A stretch of DNA of 7,670 nt from Bacteroidota bacterium (GCA_021814855.1 JAKAHQ010000073.1:1-7670), one strand, 5' to 3'; shown: positions 1 to 6,873, counted from the first letter of the stretch. Notes: generated by a model from the letters alone, not told the origin. Numbers and translations are program-made.

Positions 1-2159
1 AGGAAATAATTATTGTTCTCGATCGCTTCAAGATTAAGAAAGGAAAAGTTAGAGAGACACTGGCCGAATCGATTGAAGCCGCATTCAAAGAAGGCGAAGG
101 CCGGCTGGCTGTAATTAACGCCGATACCGACGATGTTAAAAAGTTTACACGCTTCTACGAATGCTGCGGAATCCGTTATGAGGAACCCGAACCGAGATTT
201 TTCTCGTTCAATAATCCGTTCGGCGCTTGCCCTGTTTGCCAGGGTTTCGGCAAAACAATGGGCTATGAAATGGATCTTATCGTTCCCAATCCAAATTTAA
301 CGTTGCTGGAAGGAGCCGTAGCGCCGTGGCGAACGGTTAAGCACAGCAAATATTTACGCGACTTGATTCGCAATAACGAAAATAGAATTCCTCTTAACGT
401 TCCCTTTAAAGATTTAACGGCCGAACAAGTTGCCTTGGTTAAGGAGGGCTTCAAAGGGTTTGACGGCATCGACGGATTCTTCAAACACTTGGAAGAAAAA
501 ACTTACAAGATGGGGATTCGCATCCTGCTTAGTAAATACAGAGGTTACACAACCTGCGCCGCATGCCGTGGCTCACGTTTGCGAAGAGAAGCTTTGCAGG
601 TAAAAATAGAAGACAGATCGATTCACGATATTGTTCTTATGTCGATTGAACGCGCCTTGCTGTTCTTTAAACTTTTGCAGATGAGCGATTACGAAAAAGC
701 AGTCGGGCAGCGAATTTATGACGAGATTGTAAAGCGTCTTACTTTTTTAAACGATGTGGGATTAGGTTATCTGACGCTCGATCGTTTAAGCAGCACGCTT
801 TCCGGCGGAGAGACTCAAAGAATAAATTTGGCAACGTCGCTCGGTTCGGCGTTAATGGGAACATTGTACGTTTTAGATGAGCCTTCAATCGGTCTTCATC
901 CCAGAGATAACGCGAAGCTTATAAAAATTCTCAAATCCTTGCGCGATCTCGGCAATACCGTTTTGGTAGTTGAGCACGATCACGAAATGATGAAAGAATC
1001 CGACTTGATTTACGATATGGGTCCGCGTGCCGGAATTCACGGCGGAGAAATTGTTGCAAGCGGAACCAGCGACGAGATAATGAGAAATGAAAAATCGCTG
1101 ACTGGAAAATATTTATCCGGTGAATTGAAAATTCCAATACCGGAAGAAAGAAACAACTCCGTCACGGAACAGATAAAAATTATCGGGGCGAGGGAAAATA
1201 ATCTGAAGAACGTTACGGTTGATTTCCCTTTAAAGAAATTTGTTGTTGTTACCGGTGTAAGCGGATCGGGCAAATCAACGCTTGTGCATGATATTCTTTA
1301 CAGCGGAATTGTAAAACTTAACGGCGGCAATCCGCCTAAGCTTGGCAAGTACGATTCTATCGAAGGCGCAAGATACATTGACGAAATTGAGATAGTGGAC
1401 CAATCTCCTATCGGCAAATCACCGCGTTCAAATCCGATCAGTTATGTAAAGGGCTACGAAATAATTCGTGAGATGTTTGCCGCTACCCCGCAGGCGCGTT
1501 CACGCGGTTACAAGCCCGGTTACTTTTCATTCAATGTTCCCGGCGGAAGATGCGAAACCTGCCAGGGTGAAGGATATGTTACAATTGAGATGCAGTTCCT
1601 TGCCGATCTTTATCTTGAGTGCGAGGACTGCAAAGGAACACGCTTTAAAAAAGAAACACGGGAAATTACTTACCGCGGAAAAAACATCGTAGATGTTTTG
1701 GACATGACGGTTGACGAAGCGATAGAATTTTTCCACGGCAACAATAAGATTGTCGGAATCTTACAGGTTCTTTTCGATGTAGGACTCGGTTACATAAAAC
1801 TCGGTCAGCCGTCAACAACTCTTTCCGGCGGCGAAGCGCAGCGTGTTAAACTGGCGCTTCATATTTCCCAGCAGAAGAAAAACCAGCATACGCTTTTCAT
1901 TTTTGACGAACCTACTACCGGACTTCACTTCGACGACATTAGCAAGCTCTTGAAATGTTTTCAGATGCTGATCGAGAACAAAAATTCCGTTGTGATTATC
2001 GAACACAATCTCGATATTATCAAATGTGCGGATTACGTGATTGATCTCGGTCCCGAGGCAGGCGAGAAAGGCGGCGAGATTGTTGCTGTTGGAACTCCCG
2101 AAGAGATTGCCTTTAACGAAAGATCTCACACCGGAAAATTTCTAAAGGAACTGCTTTAG
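1..2159 (+). CDS. uvrA: UvrA, excinuclease ABC subunit A (5' end outside window)
   Basis: UvrA is the ATP-driven damage-recognition subunit of UvrABC nucleotide excision repair; it acts as a cytoplasmic dimer that loads UvrB on lesions. The reading frame is open from base 3, well before the first ATG at 258, so the gene continues upstream. About 718 residues are present of a usual ~940, and the first Walker A lies outside. Visible in order: a zinc element whose second pair is CPVC (228-239), the CAAC-x-GSRL insertion motif, ABC signature LSGGETQ (798-818), Walker B DEPSIGLHP (876-902), second Walker A GVSGSGKST (1254-1280), zinc finger C-x2-C-x19-C-x2-C (1551-1631), second signature LSGGEAQ (1821-1841) and second Walker B DEPTTGLHF (1905-1931). 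Both ATPase cassettes look intact. The first zinc site is altered (see findings). An EVE gene and photolyase follow on the same strand, giving a DNA-repair block. Identity is certain; only the N-terminus is unseen. Confidence 0.98.
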   Translation, partial: EIIIVLDRFKIKKGKVRETLAESIEAAFKEGEGRLAVINADTDDVKKFTRFYECCGIRYEEPEPRFFSFNNPFGACPVCQGFGKTMGYEMDLIVPNPNLTLLEGAVAPWRTVKHSKYLRDLIRNNENRIPLNVPFKDLTAEQVALVKEGFKGFDGIDGFFKHLEEKTYKMGIRILLSKYRGYTTCAACRGSRLRREALQVKIEDRSIHDIVLMSIERALLFFKLLQMSDYEKAVGQRIYDEIVKRLTFLNDVGLGYLTLDRLSSTLSGGETQRINLATSLGSALMGTLYVLDEPSIGLHPRDNAKLIKILKSLRDLGNTVLVVEHDHEMMKESDLIYDMGPRAGIHGGEIVASGTSDEIMRNEKSLTGKYLSGELKIPIPEERNNSVTEQIKIIGARENNLKNVTVDFPLKKFVVVTGVSGSGKSTLVHDILYSGIVKLNGGNPPKLGKYDSIEGARYIDEIEIVDQSPIGKSPRSNPISYVKGYEIIREMFAATPQARSRGYKPGYFSFNVPGGRCETCQGEGYVTIEMQFLADLYLECEDCKGTRFKKETREITYRGKNIVDVLDMTVDEAIEFFHGNNKIVGILQVLFDVGLGYIKLGQPSTTLSGGEAQRVKLALHISQQKKNQHTLFIFDEPTTGLHFDDISKLLKCFQMLIENKNSVVIIEHNLDIIKCADYVIDLGPEAGEKGGEIVAVGTPEEIAFNERSHTGKFLKELL

Positions 2160-2211
2160 AAGATTTTTGGTTGGAATAAATATCCGGTAATTCCCGTTTA
2201 GATAATCTTCT
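2158..2211. repeat. 8-bp inverted repeat after uvrA
   Basis: AGAAGATT (2158-2165, starting inside the uvrA stop codon) is the exact reverse complement of AATCTTCT (2204-2211), with 38 bases between. The stem is A+T-rich and no T-run follows closely on the + strand, so it is a poor intrinsic terminator. It could form a weak mRNA stem between uvrA and the EVE gene, or be chance. No other signal is evident in this 81-bp gap. Confidence 0.3.
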
Positions 2212-2240
2212 TCAAATAAAAATTAATAGTGATTATGCTT

Positions 2241-2702
2241 ATGAAATACTGGCTAATTAAATCCGAACCAGAAGTGTTTTCAATTAATGATTTTGCTAAA
2301 TCAAAAAACCAAACCACTTATTGGGATGGCGTGCGCAATTACCAGGCCCGCAACTTTATTCGCGATGAAATGAAACTTGGCGACAAAGTTTTGTTTTATC
2401 ACAGCAATACCGAACCAACCGCTGTTGCTGGAATATGTGAAGTTGCCAAAGAAGCGTATCCTGATTTCACCGCCTTCGATGTCGGTAACGAACATTTTGA
2501 TCCCAAAAGCAAAAAAGATTCTCCTTCTTGGTTCATGGTTGATATCAAATTCATAAAAAAATTTGGCAGGGAGGTTACTCTGGCCGATATCAAGGCAAAT
2601 AAAAAATTGCAGAAGATGCGTCTTGTTCAACCCGGCAACCGTTTATCCGTTATGCCGGTAACAAAAGAAGAGTTCGAAGAAATTGTGAAGATGGGCGGGT
2701 GA
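2241..2702 (+). CDS. EVE-domain protein (thymocyte nuclear protein 1-like)
   Basis: This is a stand-alone EVE domain, a PUA-like fold. Family members are thought to bind modified bases in DNA or RNA; the cellular role of the single-domain bacterial form is not settled. The 153-residue product matches the usual family length of about 150-155. Family-typical motifs are the N-terminal MKYWLIKSEP (1-10), WDGVRNYQARN (28-38, lining the ligand pocket in the family), FYHSN (52-56), a DPKS segment (88-91) and GNRLSVMPV (132-140). I chose ATG 2241 because family members normally begin M-x-YWL-x-KSEP. GTG 2229 and ATG 2235 in the same frame would only add 2-4 residues. No Shine-Dalgarno is visible for any of them. 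The stop overlaps the photolyase start by 4 bp, implying translational coupling, and uvrA is 81 bp upstream, which suggests a role tied to damaged or modified DNA (inference). Confidence 0.93.
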   Translation: MKYWLIKSEPEVFSINDFAKSKNQTTYWDGVRNYQARNFIRDEMKLGDKVLFYHSNTEPTAVAGICEVAKEAYPDFTAFDVGNEHFDPKSKKDSPSWFMVDIKFIKKFGREVTLADIKANKKLQKMRLVQPGNRLSVMPVTKEEFEEIVKMGG

Positions 2703-4042
2703 ATTTAAAACGCGTCCGCATATTAAATGAAGGTAGACAAAAAACCGGTCCAGTTGTTTATTGGATGCAGCGCGACCAGCGCGTTCATGATAATTGGGCG
2801 TTAATTTATGCCCAGATCAAAGCCATTGAAAATATAGTTCCGCTCTATGTTTTATTCAATCTTGTACCGGATTTTTTAGAGGCAACAATCCGCCAATACG
2901 GATTTATGCTTAAAGGTTTGGAACAAGTTGAAGCCGAGTTAAAAAAATTTAACATCCCTTTCAGACTTATAACAGGAAACCCTTCCATAGCAATTCCGGA
3001 TTTTATTAATCGGATTAACGCAAGCGTTATCGTTTCCGATTTTAATCCTTTAAAGTTAGTTAGCCAATGGAAGAAAGATATTGCCGGCAAAACGGATATT
3101 CCATTTCACGAAGTTGACGCGCACAATATTGTTCCTTGTTTTGCAGCATCGGACAAGCAGGAATTTGCGGCTTACACATTCCGCCCAAAGATTCAAAAAC
3201 TTCTTCCAGAATTTCTCGAAGAATTTCCGACACTCAAAAAGATGGAAAATATTTCCGGCGGTTCCCCGGCAATTGATTGGCAAAATTTAAGAAGGACATT
3301 AAAAATAAATTTTGATGTCCCGGAAGTGAATTGGATTTTGCCGGGTGAAGCCGCTGCGAATAACATTCTGCAAAATTTTATATCTAATAAATTGGCAAGC
3401 TACGGCGCGAAACGGAATGACCCGACTCTCGATTATGTTTCCAATCTTTCGCCGTATTTACATTTTGGACAAATTTCCGCGCAAAGAGTCGCGTTATTGA
3501 TTCAACCACTGATTGATTACGGAGAATCTCAAAAATCTTTTCTGGAAGAATTAGTAGTTCGAAGAGAACTCGCTGATAATTTTTGTTACTTCAATAAAAG
3601 TTACGATTCTTTCGAAGGATTTCACCCATGGGCTAAGGAATCATTGAACCTTCACCGCCGGGATACAAGAGAATACATTTACAATCTTGAGCGATTTGGA
3701 AACGCAAAGACTCATGATGCTCTTTGGAATGCGGCTCAAACCGAAATGATTCGAAAAGGAAAAATGCACGGCTATATGAGGATGTACTGGGCAAAAAAAA
3801 TTTTAGAATGGTCTAATGGGCCGGAAGAGGCACTGCAAACCGCAATTTATTTGAATGATAAATATGAACTTGACGGCCGAGATCCAAACGGTTATGCGGG
3901 TATTGCATGGTCAATCGGCGGAGTTCATGATCGCCAGTGGTTTGAAAGACCGGTGTTCGGTAAGATTCGTTATATGAACTACAACGGCTGCGCTAAAAAG
4001 TTCGATGTGAAAAAATATATCGCGGTGAATCAGAAAAAATAA
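2699..4042 (+). CDS. phr: Class II CPD (deoxyribodipyrimidine) photolyase
   Basis: Flavoenzyme that uses blue/near-UV light and FADH- to split cyclobutane pyrimidine dimers. The 447-residue protein aligns by eye along its whole length with the Methanosarcina mazei class II enzyme (~464 aa). The N-terminal alpha/beta domain has GPVVYWMQRDQRVHDNWAL (17-35), a class II hallmark, and VDAHNIVPC (139-147). The FAD domain has SYGAKRNDPT (234-243), SPYLHFGQIS (251-260), NFCYFN (294-299), KTHDALWNAAQ (337-347), KMHGYMRMYWAKKILEW (355-371) and DGRDPNGYAGIAWSIGG (392-408). Trp343 and Trp364 match the electron-transfer Trp dyad (W360/W381 in M. mazei), and Asn386 matches the flavin-proximal Asn403. All key residues are present, so it should be active. 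The GTG start at 2699 overlaps the EVE stop (GTGA) and gives the family's usual N-terminus (MNLKRVRIL). GGGCGG just upstream may be a weak ribosome site. Confidence 0.97.
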   Translation: MNLKRVRILNEGRQKTGPVVYWMQRDQRVHDNWALIYAQIKAIENIVPLYVLFNLVPDFLEATIRQYGFMLKGLEQVEAELKKFNIPFRLITGNPSIAIPDFINRINASVIVSDFNPLKLVSQWKKDIAGKTDIPFHEVDAHNIVPCFAASDKQEFAAYTFRPKIQKLLPEFLEEFPTLKKMENISGGSPAIDWQNLRRTLKINFDVPEVNWILPGEAAANNILQNFISNKLASYGAKRNDPTLDYVSNLSPYLHFGQISAQRVALLIQPLIDYGESQKSFLEELVVRRELADNFCYFNKSYDSFEGFHPWAKESLNLHRRDTREYIYNLERFGNAKTHDALWNAAQTEMIRKGKMHGYMRMYWAKKILEWSNGPEEALQTAIYLNDKYELDGRDPNGYAGIAWSIGGVHDRQWFERPVFGKIRYMNYNGCAKKFDVKKYIAVNQKK

Positions 4043-4065
4043 AAAGCCCCGACTGAAGCAGGGCT
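4033..4065 (-). terminator. Rho-independent terminator of serA (possibly shared with phr)
   Basis: On the - strand, AGCCC / GGGCT (4061-4065 with 4045-4049) form a 5-bp stem with an 11-base loop. It is followed at once by a T-rich tract (TTTTTATTTTTT, complement of 4033-4044), the layout of an intrinsic terminator for serA. In the + direction the same hairpin follows the photolyase stop by 2 bases but is followed only by a mixed pyrimidine run, so termination of phr there would be weaker. The T-tract falls on the last codons of phr. Confidence 0.75.
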
Positions 4066-4086
4066 CAATTCCTTCTTCAACAAAAA

Positions 4087-5331
4087 TTATATTAATAATC
4101 TCGCCTTTATAGTTTCCGGAATCTCTTTCAGCTCGTTCAGAATTTCTTTCGAATCGTGCTTGCCGTCGATATCTACTATTACATATCCGATGTAAGGATC
4201 GGTTTGAAGAAACTGCGAGGCGATATTCATGTCGCGCGATGTAAATATTTTTGTTATTCTATTCATCACTCCGGGTTTGTTATGATGAATGTGCAGATAT
4301 CTTTGCTTATCAAGATTCGGCGTAAGTGAAACCTCGACAAAATTTGTAGCACCGATTGTAGAACCGACATCGCAATACTTAACGAGCTTCTCCGAAACTT
4401 CCAATGCAATGTTTGCCTGCGCTTCCGAAGTGCTTCCGCCGATGTGCGGCGTTAAAATTACGTTTTCAAATTTCTGCAGTACATTAACAAACGGTTCGCT
4501 GTTGGAAGTCGGTTCCTCGGGGTAAACGTCAATGGCCGCGCCGAAAAGATGTTTCTCTTCAAGGGCCCTTGCAAGATCTTCAAGATTTACTACAGTCCCG
4601 CGAGACGAGTTAATTAAATAAGAACCCTTGCGCATCTTTTTCAACTGTTCATATTTGATCATGTTTTTTGTCGCCTCAGTCTCGGGAACGTGAAGAGTGA
4701 CAATATCAGATACATTTAATAGCTCATCCAGGGTTTCGCAAGATTTGGCATTACCGAGGTTAAGTTTCTTGATTATGTCGTAATAGAAAACGTTCATGCC
4801 AAGACTTTCGGCAAGAATGGAAACCTGCGAACCGATATGACCGTAACCGATGATGCCAATATTTTTCCCGCGCACCTCAAATGCATTGGATGCTTCTTTC
4901 ATCCATTTGCCTTGATGGGTAAAAAAGTTTTTCTCTGGTATTTTTCTGATCAGCAAAATACTCTCGGCAATTACAAGTTCGGCAACGGAACGAGTATTGG
5001 AAAACGGCGCGTTAAAAACCGGCACGCCTCTCAATTTGGCTTCGTGAAGTTCAACCTGGTTTGTTCCAATACTGAAGCAGCCGACGGCAAGCAATTTGTT
5101 TGCTTCGTCCAAAACTTCCTTTGTAATCTGCGTGCGGGATCGTATACCGATCAAATGTACATCCTTAATTTTTTCTTTAAGCTCTGCTTCTTCAAGAGAA
5201 GATTTCATCCATTCAACGTTGGAGTAATCGTGGTTTTTGAAATATTCCAGTGCGTTGTTGTGAACGCCTTCAAGCAATAGGACTTTGATTTTGTCTTTTG
5301 AGTATGAGTACGTTTTTTTCAGCTCGTTCAT
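4087..5331 (-). CDS. serA: D-3-phosphoglycerate dehydrogenase, E. coli type with ACT domain
   Basis: Oxidises 3-phosphoglycerate to 3-phosphohydroxypyruvate with NAD+, the first committed step of serine synthesis, in the cytoplasm. The 414 residues match the short E. coli-type enzyme (410 aa) almost without gaps, not the longer forms with an extra ASB domain. Seen: FNAPFSNTRSVAEL (106-119), NAD-binding GYGHIG (162-167), catalytic Arg244 in SSRGTV, Glu273 in YPEEP and His296 in LTPHIGGS (E. coli Arg240, Glu269, His292). A C-terminal ACT domain covers about 342-414. His349, Asn351 and Asn369 match E. coli His344, Asn346 and Asn364, the serine-binding residues, so feedback inhibition by serine is predicted. 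No Shine-Dalgarno precedes the ATG, which follows a very A+T-rich stretch. It is transcribed towards phr, with its own terminator, and no serB or serC is adjacent. An isolated biosynthetic gene, apparently unrelated in function to its neighbours. Confidence 0.96.
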   Translation of the reverse strand: MNELKKTYSYSKDKIKVLLLEGVHNNALEYFKNHDYSNVEWMKSSLEEAELKEKIKDVHLIGIRSRTQITKEVLDEANKLLAVGCFSIGTNQVELHEAKLRGVPVFNAPFSNTRSVAELVIAESILLIRKIPEKNFFTHQGKWMKEASNAFEVRGKNIGIIGYGHIGSQVSILAESLGMNVFYYDIIKKLNLGNAKSCETLDELLNVSDIVTLHVPETEATKNMIKYEQLKKMRKGSYLINSSRGTVVNLEDLARALEEKHLFGAAIDVYPEEPTSNSEPFVNVLQKFENVILTPHIGGSTSEAQANIALEVSEKLVKYCDVGSTIGATNFVEVSLTPNLDKQRYLHIHHNKPGVMNRITKIFTSRDMNIASQFLQTDPYIGYVIVDIDGKHDSKEILNELKEIPETIKARLLI

Positions 5332-5569
5332 ATTTATTTTATAATAGTTATTACGGAAGATAAAGATTAACGATTTGCTGCAAGTTTTGAAATGCCGGCG
5401 GCAGTCACCGGGAATATTCCCTATCTAACCGCGGAACATGATGCATAGTTTTTCAAAATTCTGCATATTTATTATTTTCAACGGCAAAGTTATTCTGCTT
5501 TTGGGAAAAATACCAGAAAAAATAAATTTAGAAGGGCAATGCGAATAAAATCCGGTTGGTTCGAAATAA
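5332..5569. other. Intergenic region upstream of serA
   Basis: 238 bases without a credible gene, between the TlpA-like gene and serA, both on the - strand. It must contain the end of the redoxin operon transcript and the serA promoter. No GC-rich hairpin plus T-run is visible after the TlpA-like gene, so its transcript end is undefined. Near serA the - strand reads TATTAT (complement of 5342-5347) in an A+T-rich run; this is a candidate -10, but its upstream partner is poor and it would leave almost no leader. A perfect 12-bp palindrome (5410-5421) is listed separately. Confidence 0.5.
5410..5421. promoter_or_regulatory. 12-bp perfect palindrome upstream of serA (possible operator)
   Basis: GGGAATATTCCC is a perfect 12-bp palindrome lying 79-90 bases upstream of the serA start codon. 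Its symmetry would suit a dimeric regulator. No second copy was noticed nearby and I recognise no named regulator for it, so it may be chance. Confidence 0.25.
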
Positions 5570-6067
5570 TTATTTTTTTCTAACCTTTTCAATTTCCTTC
5601 TTGAATTCGTCGTAAGATTTTTTGCCGGAAAGAAAGATTTGTTTGACACCATGTTTGTCAAATATGAACGTAGCCGGCAGAGAGCCGTTCCAATTTTTAT
5701 CAAGCGCATTGATCAACTCTTCATCTCCTGAAAAACCGTTTACCAGCGAGGTGAAATCAACATTATTCGATTTAAGGAAAGGGATAATTTTGGAATTCAC
5801 TTCGTCGGGAAAATCGACACTGATGTTCACAAAGTCCACATCCTTTATATCGTTGGAAAGTTTTACAATTGCCGGAAATTCTTCGCGGCAGGGTTGGCAC
5901 CAGGTTGCCCACAAATTTAAGAACAACGGCCTCCCCTTTCTATCTTTAATAAGCTTAGCCAGTTTTGTTTTGTCCACTACCTCGACATTTATCTTACCTG
6001 TCTGTTCACCGCGTGATGATGTTGCGATTAAAAGTAATAGTAGAAAAACACGATATAGTTTTTTCAT
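5570..6067 (-). CDS. Exported TlpA/ResA-like thioredoxin-fold protein
   Basis: Predicted secreted or membrane-tethered thiol-disulfide oxidoreductase of the TlpA/ResA type. The 165-residue product starts with a signal-like segment: MKKLYR, then a hydrophobic run (about 7-15) and a polar SSRGEQ stretch. There is no lipobox cysteine, so the protein is either cleaved and soluble or held by an uncleaved anchor. The thioredoxin fold follows: PLFLNLWATWCQPC with active-site Cys57-x2-Cys60, a REEFP extension typical of TlpA proteins, a short FVNISVDFP strand (79-87), and the cis-proline motif SLPATFIFD (Pro131). Those two are the only cysteines. The start ATG is 2 bases after the stop of the upstream redoxin gene, with GGTG about 8 bases before it, so the two are cotranscribed and probably translationally coupled. 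Likely roles are reducing the partner redoxin or maturing cytochrome c or other exported thiol proteins; the sequence does not decide between these. Confidence 0.88.
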   Translation of the reverse strand: MKKLYRVFLLLLLIATSSRGEQTGKINVEVVDKTKLAKLIKDRKGRPLFLNLWATWCQPCREEFPAIVKLSNDIKDVDFVNISVDFPDEVNSKIIPFLKSNNVDFTSLVNGFSGDEELINALDKNWNGSLPATFIFDKHGVKQIFLSGKKSYDEFKKEIEKVRKK

Positions 6068-6069
6068 TT

Positions 6070-6663
6070 TTAATTCACCCGCTTAATTGAACAACCGAAA
6101 GCTTTAGAAACAGGTTCCGAAACTTTTTTACCGGCAAGAATTTCATCCAGAGCAATTCGCAAGTCATTTCTTTTAACATCGTTTTCGCGCCGCGAGTCAT
6201 CTATCCTTCCATGGTAAAGAATTTCGTACTGATTGTTCAACACAAAAATTTCCGGAGTTACCGATGCGCCAAACTTATCCGCAATTACATTATTCAAATC
6301 CTTCAGAATTATGAAATTAAGATTTTGTTCCTTGGCGTGGTTTTTTATTTCTTCAACGGTTTCCTGCTTGTTGGAGTTGATTCCTAAAAATGTAACTCCC
6401 TTGGATTTATAATCATCATACAATTTTGCCATGCGGGTGTTGTAGCCGTTAGAAACCGGGCATTGAGTTGCTATGAACATGATTACGATAGCTTTTGAGT
6501 TCTTGAAATCGTTCAGTTTATAAATTTTTTCGTTATAATCTTTTAGGGAAAAATTTTCGACTTTAGAAGGTGAATCTGCTGAAACAATATTGTTAAAAAC
6601 GAACAGAGATAATACTACCGCAGTTTTAAAATATATTTTAGATCTCAAGGTGTGTCCTTTCAT
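6070..6663 (-). CDS. Exported peroxiredoxin-like redoxin (AhpC/TSA, PRX_like1 type)
   Basis: Thioredoxin-fold protein of the AhpC/TSA-redoxin superfamily, resembling the PRX_like1 group. The 197 residues (from the first ATG) begin with a basic start, a hydrophobic stretch (about 13-27) and a VSA-DS signal-peptidase-I-like site near 29/30, so the protein is probably exported. The fold has FSLKDYNEKIYKLNDF (38-53), then IATQCPVSNGYN with the likely active Cys68, where canonical thioredoxins have CxxC and typical peroxiredoxins have TxxC. Next come VTPEIF with cis-Pro137, YHGRIDDSRREND (150-162) and a C-terminal KAFGCSIKR with Cys191, a possible resolving cysteine. Whether it reduces peroxides is unproven for this group. 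ATG 6663 gives the listed start. A TTG at 6648, preceded by AAAGGA six bases upstream, would remove five residues and leave a cleaner signal peptide, so the true start may be there. It is first in a two-gene operon with the TlpA-like gene. Confidence 0.87.
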   Translation of the reverse strand: MKGHTLRSKIYFKTAVVLSLFVFNNIVSADSPSKVENFSLKDYNEKIYKLNDFKNSKAIVIMFIATQCPVSNGYNTRMAKLYDDYKSKGVTFLGINSNKQETVEEIKNHAKEQNLNFIILKDLNNVIADKFGASVTPEIFVLNNQYEILYHGRIDDSRRENDVKRNDLRIALDEILAGKKVSEPVSKAFGCSIKRVN

Positions 6664-6680
6664 TGGAAATTCGGCGTCTA

Positions 6681-6709
6681 AAAATATTCACGGGGGCAAG
6701 AAAGTTCAA
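6681..6709 (-). promoter_or_regulatory. Candidate promoter for the redoxin operon
   Basis: Read on the - strand: TTGAAC (complement of 6704-6709), a 17-base spacer, then TATTTT (complement of 6681-6686). Each box matches 4 of 6 bases of the sigma70 consensus. The predicted transcript would start about 10-15 bases before the ATG at 6663. In such A+T-rich DNA this could be chance, and the group may use a different promoter consensus. Confidence 0.25.
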
Positions 6710-6824
6710 GCAATATAATTGAAAAAGCGTCGAGGAAATATTTTTGCCCTTCTATCTGTTCTCAACCTAAGTTCATAAACTCTTAGACAGATGATAATCT
6801 CGTTCGGTCATTTTCAGTGCCCTA

Positions 6825-6873
6825 TGTCCGGTACATTCTTGGTTTGAATCTCGCGTAGGCAAACTATCGGACA
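6825..6873. repeat. Imperfect 9-bp inverted repeat
   Basis: TGTCCGGTA (6825-6833) and TATCGGACA (6865-6873) are inverted copies with one mismatch, which would be a G-U pair in RNA, enclosing 31 bases. No T-run follows on either strand, so it is not an intrinsic terminator. It sits mid-way in the divergent intergenic region. It may be a regulator site, a small palindromic repeat or a remnant of an insertion-sequence end; the sequence alone does not say. Confidence 0.35.

Noticed and set aside
1812..2129. 105-codon - strand open frame within the uvrA 3' end
   Set aside because: It is a shadow of the second UvrA ATPase cassette, which is fully conserved in the + frame.
2158..2211. Inverted repeat after uvrA as an intrinsic terminator
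   Set aside because: The stem is A+T-rich with a 38-base loop and lacks a T-tract directly after it on the + strand, so readthrough into the EVE gene is more likely.
4837..5280. 147-codon + strand open frame antisense to serA
   Set aside because: It lies wholly inside the serA coding region, whose frame is confirmed by catalytic motifs; the antisense translation is Phe/Cys-rich without a recognisable domain.
5425..5709. 94-codon open frame on the - strand running across the end of the TlpA-like gene
   Set aside because: It overlaps the thioredoxin-fold gene in another frame, has no recognisable motif or membrane pattern, and the part outside that gene is A+T-rich intergenic DNA.
5622..6086. 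154-codon + strand open frame antisense to the TlpA-like gene
   Set aside because: The opposite strand carries the WCQPC thioredoxin fold with signal segment; the antisense product has no coherent features.
6791..6847. 18-codon ATG-initiated frame in the same region
   Set aside because: Too short, without a ribosome site or recognisable sequence; expected by chance.
6836..6856. tRNA T-loop-like string (GGTTTGAATC) in the divergent intergenic region
   Set aside because: The flanking bases do not form the 5-bp T-stem, and no acceptor or anticodon arms can be drawn around it.
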